The notes under the pieces were generated by a model, which saw only the letters and a list, made by a program, of their open reading frames with translations, had not been told where the DNA came from and searched no databases. This document shows positions 17,094 through 25,291 of a DNA stretch of 64,000 nucleotides, one piece after another. The position numbers and the translations under genes are program-made. The DNA comes from Streptomyces sp. NBC_00704 (lineage in GTDB: Bacteria > Actinomycetota > Actinomycetes > Streptomycetales > Streptomycetaceae), in assembly GCF_036226605.1 (NCBI RefSeq), contig NZ_CP109000.1, positions 6,568,501-6,632,500 on the forward strand, in the 5' to 3' direction. The number at the start of each line of letters is the position of its first letter. Position 1 is the stretch's first letter.

Positions 17094-19436
17094 TTACTTC
17101 CGCACGCCGGTCGCGCTGAACTCCTGTACGCCGACCTTTCCGTTCTGGTTGCTGTTGCGCACGTAGAGCCGGATGTCGGTGGTGGCGACGTCGGCCGGCG
17201 GTCGGTAGACGACCGGCTCCGCCGTGTTGATCGCCTGGTAGGGCATGATGTCGATCCAGGCCTTCTGGCTGGCGCTCCACCGCTGCACCTTCCAGTGGGT
17301 GGTCATCCAGTCGCAGCAGTCGTCCTGCTGGAGGGTGAAGGCGAACCGCTCGTAGTCGGCGCCGAGATCGAACTGCACCCAGGACTCGTTTTCGTCGGAG
17401 CCGGCTTCGCCGGTCTCGGTGACGCCGTCCCAGAGCTTGCCGAGGTCGCTGTTCCAGGCACTGCGCCGGGACACGGTGGAGTGGTCGGCCAGGTTCTCCC
17501 TGGGCACCTTCCACCGCAGTCCGGCGTACGCCGGTTCCAGGCCCGCCTGGTTCATGATGGTCCGCGCTTCGGTCGGCCACGTGCCATCTGTCACCACGTG
17601 CGGTCGTCCGTCGCCGTCGTAGATGGCCCCGTTGAGCCAGTTGTCGGCGAAGTCGGTGTAGTTGTGCGACGCGTTCACGGACAGCGGCCGGCGGTAACGT
17701 GGGGAGAAGTCGAACCGGCCGCCCTGCCCGACGTTGTAGTCCCAGCGGGTCCGGTAACTCTGGTTGTCGCTGTAGTAGTTCGCGGTCGACGTCGAGTGGT
17801 GCAGGTAGTTGTGGCTGATCTCGCTGCCCGGCCACGACCCGAACGAGTAGACGGCTCCCGAGTCGTGCACCCCCCAGGGCACCTTGGACGTGGCGTTGTA
17901 CACCTCGTTGTGGCTGAACGTCGTCTTGCCGATCCCGTCGACCCCGTCGAGGAGGCTGAGCTCCTCTGCCTTGCGCTGATGAAAGCCCATGTAGGCGGTG
18001 TCGTAGACGAGGTTGTGGGTGACCGCCACGTTGTAGGTGTTCATCAGGCTGATCCCGGTCGCCGGGAAGAAGTCGTCACCGGTGTCGGTCACCACGTTGT
18101 TGCTGATCGTCACGTTCCTGGTGCGCCGGGCGCCGTCGACGTGTACGTCCATCCAGCGGCCGGCGATGATCCCGGCCGCGGTCAGGTTGTGGAAGAGGTT
18201 GCCGGTGACCGTGACGTCCTCGGCTCCGGTCAGCAGTTGCAGCCCGCCGCTGCCCATCTTGCGCACGGTGTTGTCGGTGAAGGTGATGCCGCGGACGTTG
18301 GTCAGCTTGATCTGACCGGGCACCTCACCGCCGTAGCCGTCGTAGCTCGGATCCTTGAAGGGGTCGTCCGCGTACTGCGCCTCCGCTTGCGAACCGCCGA
18401 TGAACCGGTCGCGAGGCAGCAGCCAGTTGCCGTGCTCGAACGTGATGCCGTCGAACGCGATCGCGCTCGCCTTTGCGGACGGGCTGGACCCGGCCACGTT
18501 CACCAGTGTCTCCACCACCGGCACGTACGCCCCGGCCTGGTTGACGTCCTCTCCCGGCCGGGGGTAGTAGTACACCTTGTTCGCCGCCCGGTTCAGATAC
18601 CACTCGCCGGGGGAGTCCAGCTCCTCGAACGCGTTGAGCACGTAGAACGTGTCGTTGTAGTCCAGCGAGAAGCCGTCGTCGCGGTTGAGCCGCGCCTGGA
18701 AGTGCGGCTGCGCCAGGCGCACCCGCTTGTTGGCGCCGCTCGCGCTGATGTCCGCGACGGGGAAGTAGTCGATCTTGAAGCCGATCGCGATGTGCAGCAA
18801 CCGGATGTCGCGGACGTTGGTGTACGCCGGAACGCCGGCCGCCGGGAACTGCACGCCGTCGTAGGAGCGGGTCGGCCGTTCCGGGTCGGCCGGCGGGTTG
18901 GGGACCGATGCCTCATCGAAGAAGCCGTTGCCCGTGATGCCCTTGCCCATCGCCAGCTGAGCCCGCCGGCCGCCGACGTAGAGCTGCCGGAAGTAGTCGG
19001 CGTAGCCCGCCGACTCCGGCACGTCGGCCACGAAGTAAGGCTGGTCGGTCACCCGCTTCCAGTCCGTGACGGCCTTGCCACCGTCCACGACGGGCGCCTC
19101 ACCCGGATACGCCTGGTAGACGACCTCGAACCCGTTGGAACCCGAGTCCGCCTCCGTCAGGTCGAAGGTGGCCGTCCGGGTATGCCGGCCCCCGCGCAGA
19201 CACACGCGGAGGTCGGCCTGCATGTCCTTGTTGAGCTCGTGCTGTCGGATGTGGTCCCGCGCCCGTTCCAAGGTCGCCCAGGGGCGATCCGGTGAGGTTC
19301 CGGCGTTGCCGTCGCTTCCCGACGCGGAGACGTAGAAGGTGCACGCTGCTGCCGCCTCCGCCGTACCACTGACCACCAGCCCGGCAGCCAGCGCGGCCGT
19401 CGCCAGGACGCCCGCGAGCACTCCGTGTTTGCGCAT
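17094..19436 (-). CDS. Secreted right-handed beta-helix protein, GH141-like, with C-terminal discoidin-like domain
   Basis: Predicted extracellular enzyme of 780 residues. The start ATG 19436 follows GGAG, and a Sec signal peptide ends near residue 29 (SGTAEAAAA). The N-terminal mature part reads FYVSASGSDGNAGTSPDRPW, the usual entrance of beta-helix carbohydrate enzymes. DLRVCLRGGRH, YQAYPGEAPVVDGGK and FRQLYVGGRRAQ follow, a combination I associate with GH141 (alpha-L-fucosidase/xylanase) proteins. Parallel beta-helix coils (N-V-T-D/N-N type repeats) run to about residue 600. The last 130 residues form a discoidin-like sandwich (WVQFDLGADYERFAF). Its location beside L-fucose genes supports a fucosidase role, but this is inference. 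Confidence 0.68.
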   Translation of the reverse strand: MRKHGVLAGVLATAALAAGLVVSGTAEAAAACTFYVSASGSDGNAGTSPDRPWATLERARDHIRQHELNKDMQADLRVCLRGGRHTRTATFDLTEADSGSNGFEVVYQAYPGEAPVVDGGKAVTDWKRVTDQPYFVADVPESAGYADYFRQLYVGGRRAQLAMGKGITGNGFFDEASVPNPPADPERPTRSYDGVQFPAAGVPAYTNVRDIRLLHIAIGFKIDYFPVADISASGANKRVRLAQPHFQARLNRDDGFSLDYNDTFYVLNAFEELDSPGEWYLNRAANKVYYYPRPGEDVNQAGAYVPVVETLVNVAGSSPSAKASAIAFDGITFEHGNWLLPRDRFIGGSQAEAQYADDPFKDPSYDGYGGEVPGQIKLTNVRGITFTDNTVRKMGSGGLQLLTGAEDVTVTGNLFHNLTAAGIIAGRWMDVHVDGARRTRNVTISNNVVTDTGDDFFPATGISLMNTYNVAVTHNLVYDTAYMGFHQRKAEELSLLDGVDGIGKTTFSHNEVYNATSKVPWGVHDSGAVYSFGSWPGSEISHNYLHHSTSTANYYSDNQSYRTRWDYNVGQGGRFDFSPRYRRPLSVNASHNYTDFADNWLNGAIYDGDGRPHVVTDGTWPTEARTIMNQAGLEPAYAGLRWKVPRENLADHSTVSRRSAWNSDLGKLWDGVTETGEAGSDENESWVQFDLGADYERFAFTLQQDDCCDWMTTHWKVQRWSASQKAWIDIMPYQAINTAEPVVYRPPADVATTDIRLYVRNSNQNGKVGVQEFSATGVRK

Positions 19437-19482
19437 CAACTCCACTTTCGACGTGTGTATGGGACCGACGTGACGACGCTCT

Positions 19483-19513
19483 GCGTGCCGGTGTGGAGGT
19501 CGCACCGGCACGC
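19483..19513 (-). terminator. Hairpin between the two beta-helix genes
   Basis: GCGTGCCGGTG (19483-19493) pairs perfectly with CACCGGCACGC (19503-19513), 38 bases beyond the stop at 19551. It probably ends transcription of the upstream beta-helix gene and uncouples the downstream one. Confidence 0.6.
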
Positions 19514-19550
19514 GGAGTTCGTTTCGGGGATCGTGCTCCGGACCGCGTCG

Positions 19551-22500
19551 TCAGCTGACGGAGAACTGGCTGAAGTTCGCGGTGCCGATGGTTCCGGCGT
19601 GGGCCGTGGAGAACATGCCCGCGTCCAGGGTGCTGTTCGCCCCGGTCAGGGACGCGGTGCCGACAGTGGTCCAGGTGGCGCCGTCGGCGGAGTAGGAGCC
19701 GGTGACCGACGTACCGCTTCTGACCAGGCGGAGCCAGACAGGGGCGACGGTGGCGCTTCCGGTCTTGACGGTGTTGGTGTCGAGGTAGCCGTCGCCGTTG
19801 GAGTCCGACGACAGGGCGATTCCGTTGCCGGGGGTGGTGGCGAGGGCGAGGTACCCGGCGGACGAGCCGGCGGAGGCGATGGTGTTGCGCAGCATCAGGC
19901 CGGCTTTGGCCCAGCTGTTGGTCTTGTCCTGACCGGCGACGCGGACGGTGACTGTCGAGGAGGTTCCGGCGGCCCCCGCCTGGTAGGCGGCGGCGTACTC
20001 GTCGTCGTACTGCGTGCCGGAGCGCCACACGTCGATGCCCGCGCCGGTCAGGGAGGTCACTTGGCCGCTTTGGCTGACGGCGGCCGGGGTCGAACTGTAG
20101 GCCTTGTACGGAGAGGTGACGATCTGCAGGTTGCTGAAGGTCGCGCTGCCGGCGGTCGTGCTGTGGGCTGTGTGGATGACGCCGGCGTCCTGCGTGGTCG
20201 CCATGGATGGCAGGGTCACCGTCGAGCCGACCTGGGTGAAGGTGGATCCGTCGGTGGAGTAGGAGGCGGACACCCGGGTGGCGGTGCGGGTGAGCCGCAA
20301 CCAGACCGGTGCCCCGACGGTGGCGGCGGTGGACGTGAGCTGGTCGAGGTAGCCGTCGGCGTTGGAGTCCCGCTGGAAGCTGACGCCGTTGTCCGGGGTC
20401 ACCACCACGGCCGCGTAACCGGCGGAAGAGCCGTTGCCCGTGAGGTCGTTGCGCAGGACGACGCCGGCCTTGGCCCAGCCGCTGGTCTTGTCGAGGTTGT
20501 CGACCCGGGCGGTCACCGAGGTGCCGTCGACAGCTGCCCCGCTTCGGAAGACGGTGCCGTACTCGTCGTCGTGCTGTCCGCCGGCACCCCAGATGTCCTT
20601 GCCCGCGTCGGTGATCGTGACGTGGCCGCCGCTCTGGCCGGTGTCGGCGGGGGTGGAGGAGTAGGCGCTGTAGGGGGAGCCGGCGGGGTCGGTGGTCAGC
20701 GGACGGTACCGGGGCTGGATACCGGCGTTGTTCATGATCGTCTTGGCGGCTGACGGCCAGTTGCCGTCGCTGACGACGACGGTGCCGCTGACCACGTCAC
20801 CGCGGCCGTTGGTGTTGGTGATGTTCGCGGAACTGTTGTTCGTCCAGTTGTCGGTCAGGGTCAGGGCGCCGGTGTTGTTGGTGGCACTGCTGTTCTCGTG
20901 GCCCCATTCGCCGGTGTTCCGGAAGACGTTGTGGGTGTCCGTGAAGCTCCGGGAGCCCTCGTCGTGGTAGAAGCCGAACCAGCCGTTGTTGCTGTGGCAG
21001 TAGTTGCGTTCGAAGGTGCTGCCCGGTGACGCCGACAGGGTGTACATGCAGCCGCCGTCGGTCATCTGCTGCATGAGGTCGTGGATGTAGTTGTCAGTGA
21101 TGTGGTTGTTCGCGGCGGTGGTCGCGGTCGTGTAGGTGGGCTGGTAGTCGTACAGGCCCCGGTCGACGTAGTCCTGGCTGCCGCCGATGTCGTTGGCGCC
21201 CCAGCCGTAGCCGATGGTGAGGCCGGAGTAGGGCAGGTTGTAGACCTCGTTGTGCGAGACGGTCGCGCCGTTCACGTAGGTGACGAGGATGGCGGACATG
21301 TCACGGTATTCCAGCGCGACGTCATGGACGAGGTTGTTGCTCAGCGTGATGTCGCGGTTGGTCATCCGCTGGTCACCGGGGTGGTGCGCGTCCGCCCGAA
21401 CGCCGCCGACGGCGATGCCGCCCCCCGCGTCCTGGGTGAAGACGTTGCCGGTCGCTGTGATGCTGCGGGCGCCGAGCCCGACGCCGGTGGTGTGGGCGTT
21501 GGCGTCGTTGCCGATGCCGAGGCTGTTCTGTCCGAGCTGGGTGAACCGGTTGCCGGTGAAGGTGATGTGGTCGGCGGCCGAGACCTGAACGGCGGAGGGC
21601 ATCTGCTTCCAGTGAGGGCGGGTCGCCTCGAAGAGCGGGCAGCCGCTCTGGCACGAGGTCAGCGCGTCCGACGGGCGGTCCCAGGCATCGGATATGTACG
21701 CGCCGGTCTGCTGGCTGGCGTAGCCGTGGGCGGTGGGGTCCAGCCAGCTGGTGCCCGAGAACTGCAGCCCGGAGAAGGCGATGTGGGTGGCGGGGGAGGA
21801 GTACGTTCCTCCGACGCTGATGAGCGACTCCAGCTTCGGCACCTCGACGTCGGCCTTGCTCATGTCCTGCCCGGTGAGCGGCTTGTAGTACAAGGTGCCG
21901 GCAGCGGTGTCGAGGTACCACTCGCCGGCCGTGTCGAGGAGTTCGTAGGCGTTCTCGATGTAGAGGGGGCCGGCCCGGAAGGGGCTCGTCAGGGTGTCGT
22001 AGCCGAACGTGTTGTTGTTCCATGAGGGCTGGGCCATGGTGATGGTGCCGCCGCTGATGCCGGTCACCGGGGCATAGCGGTCGGTGAAGGAACCGATGCC
22101 GTGGATCTCGGTCCGGCCGGGCCGGGCCAGGCTGTTGAGGTAGCTCAGCGAGCTGCTCGTGAAGGTGTAGCCGCTGGTGGTCGCGGTCAGGTCCGAGCGG
22201 GCGACCGCGGTGCGGGCCCTGGTGGCCAGGACGCCGTCGACGGACAGCTGGCGCGTGTCGAAGCCGGTGCCGACGTCAGCCTTCCAGATGTTCTCGGCCG
22301 AGTCCTGCACGGTCCAGCCAGTAACCTTCTGCGCTCCGGTGATGACCGGGTGGGCGCCCAGCGCGGCCTTCCAGATCACCGTGTGGCCGCCTGTGCCGGA
22401 GTCCGCCGAGGTGAAGGCGAGCGGCGCGGAGAGCCGGTAGGCGCCGTCGGCGAGCTCGACGGTGATGTCACCTTTCATGGAGTTGTGGGTTACCCGCACC

Positions 22501-22709
22501 TTGGTCTTGGCCTGGGTGACGGAGCACGGCCGTTTCACGGAGCAGGCGGTGCCGGAGCCGCTCGGTGAGGCGTAGAGCGTCGTGCCGGCCGCGAAGGCGG
22601 GGCCGGCCTGGGCGAGGACTGCCGCGCTCGAGGCGGTGAGGACGGCGGCTGTGGCCAGCCATGATCTGAAACGGGAGGGAACCGCGGGACGGATACGGGT
22701 TGTTCGCAC
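19551..22709 (-). CDS. Secreted right-handed beta-helix protein, GH141-like, with two C-terminal DUF1349-like domains
   Basis: Predicted extracellular enzyme of 1052 residues. I start it at GTG 22709 because GGAAGG lies seven bases upstream; a signal peptide ends near residue 40 (GPAFAAG). The mature start TLYASPSGSGTACS, then VELADGAYRL, WKAALGAHPVITGAQ and many N-N-x-V/I-x-D beta-helix coils to about residue 680, place it with the GH141-like beta-helix proteins and as a paralogue of the gene ending at 17094. Two tandem sandwich domains follow (about 690-870 and 870-1052), each with DDEYG/A, GWAKAGVVLRN-like, DSNADGYLD-like and PVWLRLTR-like motifs. Its promoter shares the GntR-type operator with the fucose operon. 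Confidence 0.7.
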   Translation of the reverse strand: MRTTRIRPAVPSRFRSWLATAAVLTASSAAVLAQAGPAFAAGTTLYASPSGSGTACSVKRPCSVTQAKTKVRVTHNSMKGDITVELADGAYRLSAPLAFTSADSGTGGHTVIWKAALGAHPVITGAQKVTGWTVQDSAENIWKADVGTGFDTRQLSVDGVLATRARTAVARSDLTATTSGYTFTSSSLSYLNSLARPGRTEIHGIGSFTDRYAPVTGISGGTITMAQPSWNNNTFGYDTLTSPFRAGPLYIENAYELLDTAGEWYLDTAAGTLYYKPLTGQDMSKADVEVPKLESLISVGGTYSSPATHIAFSGLQFSGTSWLDPTAHGYASQQTGAYISDAWDRPSDALTSCQSGCPLFEATRPHWKQMPSAVQVSAADHITFTGNRFTQLGQNSLGIGNDANAHTTGVGLGARSITATGNVFTQDAGGGIAVGGVRADAHHPGDQRMTNRDITLSNNLVHDVALEYRDMSAILVTYVNGATVSHNEVYNLPYSGLTIGYGWGANDIGGSQDYVDRGLYDYQPTYTTATTAANNHITDNYIHDLMQQMTDGGCMYTLSASPGSTFERNYCHSNNGWFGFYHDEGSRSFTDTHNVFRNTGEWGHENSSATNNTGALTLTDNWTNNSSANITNTNGRGDVVSGTVVVSDGNWPSAAKTIMNNAGIQPRYRPLTTDPAGSPYSAYSSTPADTGQSGGHVTITDAGKDIWGAGGQHDDEYGTVFRSGAAVDGTSVTARVDNLDKTSGWAKAGVVLRNDLTGNGSSAGYAAVVVTPDNGVSFQRDSNADGYLDQLTSTAATVGAPVWLRLTRTATRVSASYSTDGSTFTQVGSTVTLPSMATTQDAGVIHTAHSTTAGSATFSNLQIVTSPYKAYSSTPAAVSQSGQVTSLTGAGIDVWRSGTQYDDEYAAAYQAGAAGTSSTVTVRVAGQDKTNSWAKAGLMLRNTIASAGSSAGYLALATTPGNGIALSSDSNGDGYLDTNTVKTGSATVAPVWLRLVRSGTSVTGSYSADGATWTTVGTASLTGANSTLDAGMFSTAHAGTIGTANFSQFSVS

Positions 22710-22797
22710 GTGACACCTTCCGGGTGGTTCAGAGGGGCCTGCGGTGCCCACGGCGGGCAGGGAGAACCCGGCGACGGGAGGGGAAGGGAAAGGGCGA

Positions 22798-22829
22798 TGT
22801 AACGTTAGTCGTCATATGAATTTCGTCAA
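22798..22829 (-). promoter_or_regulatory. Promoter with GntR-type operator for the beta-helix gene at 22709
   Basis: On the minus strand TTGACG (22829-22824) and TAACGT (22807-22802) form a -35/-10 pair with a 16-base spacer, about 85 bases ahead of the GTG. The spacer contains the core TCATATGACGA, one mismatch from the FadR-type consensus TNGT-N3-ACNA. Over bases 22798-22821 the element matches the operator at 25224-25247 at 22 of 24 positions. Confidence 0.65.
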
Positions 22830-22925
22830 GAGATCGTGCATGTGGCCCCGGCCGGAGTCGATCAGTGCATGCGAACGCCCCCGGCCTGTCGGCGGATTCT
22901 CGGGGTCCTCGCAACACCTGATGGC

Positions 22926-24308
22926 TTATGCGGCCGTCAGTAGATCACGCAGGCGCTCGGCTGGGGTTCTCCAGCCGAGCGTTTTGCGTGGCCGGCCGTT
23001 GAGTTGCTGGGCAACGTGTTCGAGGTCTGCGGGACTGTGCGCGGAGAGGTCGGTGCCTTTGGGGAAGTACTGCCGCAGCAGGCCGTTGGTGTTCTCGTTC
23101 GATCCGCGCTGCCAGGGCGAGTGGGGGTCGCAGAAGTAGACTGGCACGCCGGTGGCCACGGTGAACTGCTTGTGCGCGGCCATCTCGCAGCCCTGGTCCC
23201 AGGTCAGCGAGCCACGCAGGTGCTCGGGCAGGGTCTGGATCAGCGGCACCAGCACATCGCGGACTTCCTCGGCCGTGTGCCCGCCGGGCAGATGTCCGAG
23301 CAGGACGTAGCGGGTGGAGCGCTCGACCAGGGTCACTATCGCGCTCTCGCTGCGGGGGCCGACGATCAGATCGCCTTCCCAGTGGCCAGGAACAGCCCGG
23401 TCCTCGACCTCCGGCGGCCGCTCGGAGATCATCACCATCTCGTCGACGAAGCGGCGAGTGCGCTGCTCCGGGCTGCGGTGGGGCTTGCGGCGGGTGCGTC
23501 CGGTGCGCAGCGCCAGGGCGACCTCGCGGCGCAGTCCGCCGCGGGCCTGGACGTAGATGGCCTGGTAGATCGTCTCCGGACTCACGCGCATGCTCTCGTC
23601 GTCGGGGAACTCGATGAGCAGAGCGTGGCAGATCTGCTCGGGCGACCAGCGTTCCTGGAGCTTGGCCGTAGCGAAGTCGCGCAACGCTCCTTCCCGGGCC
23701 AGCTTGGAGTCCTTTGGACGCGACCGGCTCTTCGCCCATGCCCGCTGGGCTTGGTGCGGCCGGTAGACGCCGTTGACCGCACGGGCGTCGATCTCACGCT
23801 TGACGGTGGAGGCCGGCCGGCCGAGTGCCCGTCCGATCGCGCGCAGCGAGCGGCCCTCACGGCGCATGTCGGCGATCAGCTCCCGCTCGGCCACGGTGAG
23901 GAAACGGGGGTGCAGCCCGGCCTCGACCGCGGCAACGGACGGCTTCGACGCGGCAGTAACGATGGTGATCACACCGGTCGTATAGTCGATCAGGCGGCCG
24001 TCTGCATGCAGGCGCGAGTGGCCGATCTGCCGGATCCCTTGGTCCCAGTCCCGAGCGGTGCGCTCGTGGACGCCGACCTGCGCGGCGGCATCGCGGCGAT
24101 GGACTCCGGCCGCACGCAGCCGCTCGTACTCCGCCCGACCGGGATGCCCGGATGTGCCGGGCTTGCCGCGACCTCGGACACCGGCCTGACGGGCCCATCC
24201 GAACGCCGTATTGCGGTTCACTCCGACTGCGCGAGCGGCAGCGGTGATGCCGCCGTCCTCCCGATCCAGCGCCTCGAAGAACTTCGCCTTCAACACCTCA
24301 AAATCCAC
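22926..24308 (-). CDS. IS30-family transposase, apparently intact (460 aa)
   Basis: DDE transposase that catalyses excision and insertion of the surrounding element. The GTG at 24308 is the first codon after a strong hairpin. Residues 1-110 hold two helix-turn-helix-like segments (ITAAARAVGVNRNTAFGWAR, and DAAAQVGVHERTARDW). A third follows near 145-170 (LRAIGRALGRPASTVKREI), the usual IS30 DNA-binding motif. The catalytic triad is visible as GHWEGDLIVG (Asp, near residue 306), LTWDQGCEM (Asp, near 370) and NENTNGLLRQYFPKGTD (Glu, near 407). The frame is uninterrupted, so the element may still be active. Confidence 0.9.
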   Translation of the reverse strand: MDFEVLKAKFFEALDREDGGITAAARAVGVNRNTAFGWARQAGVRGRGKPGTSGHPGRAEYERLRAAGVHRRDAAAQVGVHERTARDWDQGIRQIGHSRLHADGRLIDYTTGVITIVTAASKPSVAAVEAGLHPRFLTVAERELIADMRREGRSLRAIGRALGRPASTVKREIDARAVNGVYRPHQAQRAWAKSRSRPKDSKLAREGALRDFATAKLQERWSPEQICHALLIEFPDDESMRVSPETIYQAIYVQARGGLRREVALALRTGRTRRKPHRSPEQRTRRFVDEMVMISERPPEVEDRAVPGHWEGDLIVGPRSESAIVTLVERSTRYVLLGHLPGGHTAEEVRDVLVPLIQTLPEHLRGSLTWDQGCEMAAHKQFTVATGVPVYFCDPHSPWQRGSNENTNGLLRQYFPKGTDLSAHSPADLEHVAQQLNGRPRKTLGWRTPAERLRDLLTAA

Positions 24309-24349
24309 GATCCCCGCAACTCCCTGAACTCCAGGGTGTTGCGGGGATC
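24309..24349 (-). promoter_or_regulatory. Fold-back hairpin covering the transposase start region
   Basis: GATCCCCGCAAC (24309-24320) and GTTGCGGGGATC (24338-24349) pair over 12 bases. An inner CCCTG/CAGGG stem extends the hairpin to 17 base pairs. The stem directly abuts the transposase GTG and includes its purine-rich leader, so a transcript entering from outside would hide the ribosome binding site. One arm overlaps the right terminal repeat. Confidence 0.55.
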
Positions 24350-24394
24350 AATAGAACCCGCCGTCGGCTCGGGGGCGCGTTCGGTGCGGGTGCT

Positions 24395-25162
24395 CTAGGA
24401 GACGGGCGAGCCGACGTTCGGCAGGCGGCGGCGGCTCCAGGCGGTTTGGATGTGTGCCGCCATGGCCCGCGCGGCCCCGTCGGCGTCCCGGGCCAGTAGC
24501 CGCTCGGCGACCGCGCGGTGCTCCTCGTTGGCCTGCTCGCATGCGGTCGCGTCCGGCGTGCCGTTGTACAGGAAGGTCGTGCGCGCCTGGCCGTGGAGGG
24601 TCCGGATGATGGAACGGCCGAGTCTGTTGTGGGATGCCTGAAGGATCCGGTCGTGGAAGGCCACATCGGTCTCGATGAAGCGTGCCGGGACGGCGGTCTC
24701 CTCGTCGAGTCGGGCGAGCAACTGCTCGACGGCTCTCAGGTCGTCGTCGGTGGCCAGCTCCGCGGCCTGGGCTGTCATCTGGGCCTCCAGCGTCGACCGG
24801 ATGTCGACCAACTGGTCGAGGATGACGAGCTGGTCGTCGTGCTGGACGGTCGCGGCGAGCACGACAGGGTCGAGGAGGTTCCATTCCTCGGGTGCGGTGA
24901 CGGTGGTGCCGTAGCCCTGCCGGGCCTGGACCAGCCCCTTGGCCTCCAGGGACTTGACCGCCTCGCGGACGGTGATCCGGCTGACGCCGAATGTCTCGCA
25001 GAGCTCGGGTTCCACCGGCAGGGTCGATCCCGGCGGAATGACGCCCGACACGATCGTGTCGGTCAGGCTCTCCATGACGGCCTGCGCCAGTCGGGCCGGA
25101 CGCTTGGGCCAGGGCTTGAGAACGGGAGGCTCTCCCGCCCTGTCGGCGCTCTCCTTGGCCAT
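24395..25162 (-). CDS. FadR-family GntR transcriptional regulator
   Basis: Ligand-responsive repressor of 255 residues, start ATG 25162 behind GGGGGA. The winged helix spans about residues 27-92: TLPVEPELCETFGVSRITVR carries the recognition helix and SLEAKGLVQARQGYGT the wing. The C-terminal FCD-type all-helical ligand domain (about 100-240) has the metal-site pattern in DVAFHDRILQASHN and NEEHRAV, with the conserved D, H, H spacing. It is divergent from the dehydratase/transport operon. The shared operator at 25224-25247 lies 62 bases from its own start, so autoregulation is likely. The inducer is probably a fucose pathway sugar acid, which is inference. Confidence 0.88.
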   Translation of the reverse strand: MAKESADRAGEPPVLKPWPKRPARLAQAVMESLTDTIVSGVIPPGSTLPVEPELCETFGVSRITVREAVKSLEAKGLVQARQGYGTTVTAPEEWNLLDPVVLAATVQHDDQLVILDQLVDIRSTLEAQMTAQAAELATDDDLRAVEQLLARLDEETAVPARFIETDVAFHDRILQASHNRLGRSIIRTLHGQARTTFLYNGTPDATACEQANEEHRAVAERLLARDADGAARAMAAHIQTAWSRRRLPNVGSPVS

Positions 25163-25215
25163 CCAAGTCCCCCTTGCTGATGTGCGATGACGGCGAGTCT
25201 ACTGCGCGGGACTCC

Positions 25216-25247
25216 TTGACAGCATTCGTATGACGACTTACGTTACA
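25216..25247 (+). promoter_or_regulatory. Promoter with GntR-type operator for the L-fucose operon
   Basis: TTGACA (25216-25221) and TACGTT (25239-25244) are separated by 17 bases. The spacer carries TCGTATGACGA (25226-25236), a perfect TNGT-N3-ACNA FadR-type site. Bound regulator would block polymerase. The same element, with two changes in 24, precedes the beta-helix gene at 22709. Confidence 0.68.
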
Positions 25248-25291
25248 CGAAAATTTCGCAGCAGTACTTCCCGCCACAAGGGGTGCAAGCC

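Larger units (their letters stand above)
22891..24362. mobile_element. IS30-family insertion sequence, about 1.47 kb
   Basis: The element is bounded by imperfect 28-base terminal inverted repeats. The left end 22891-22918 and the inverted right end 24335-24362 agree at 22 of 28 positions, including an uninterrupted CGCAACACC at the inner side and GGCGG at the outer side. It contains a single intact transposase gene. The two flanks show weaker inverted similarity for about 20 bases further out, so the true ends may lie slightly outside. I could not identify a target-site duplication. It sits between the GntR regulator and the beta-helix gene without breaking either. Confidence 0.72.
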
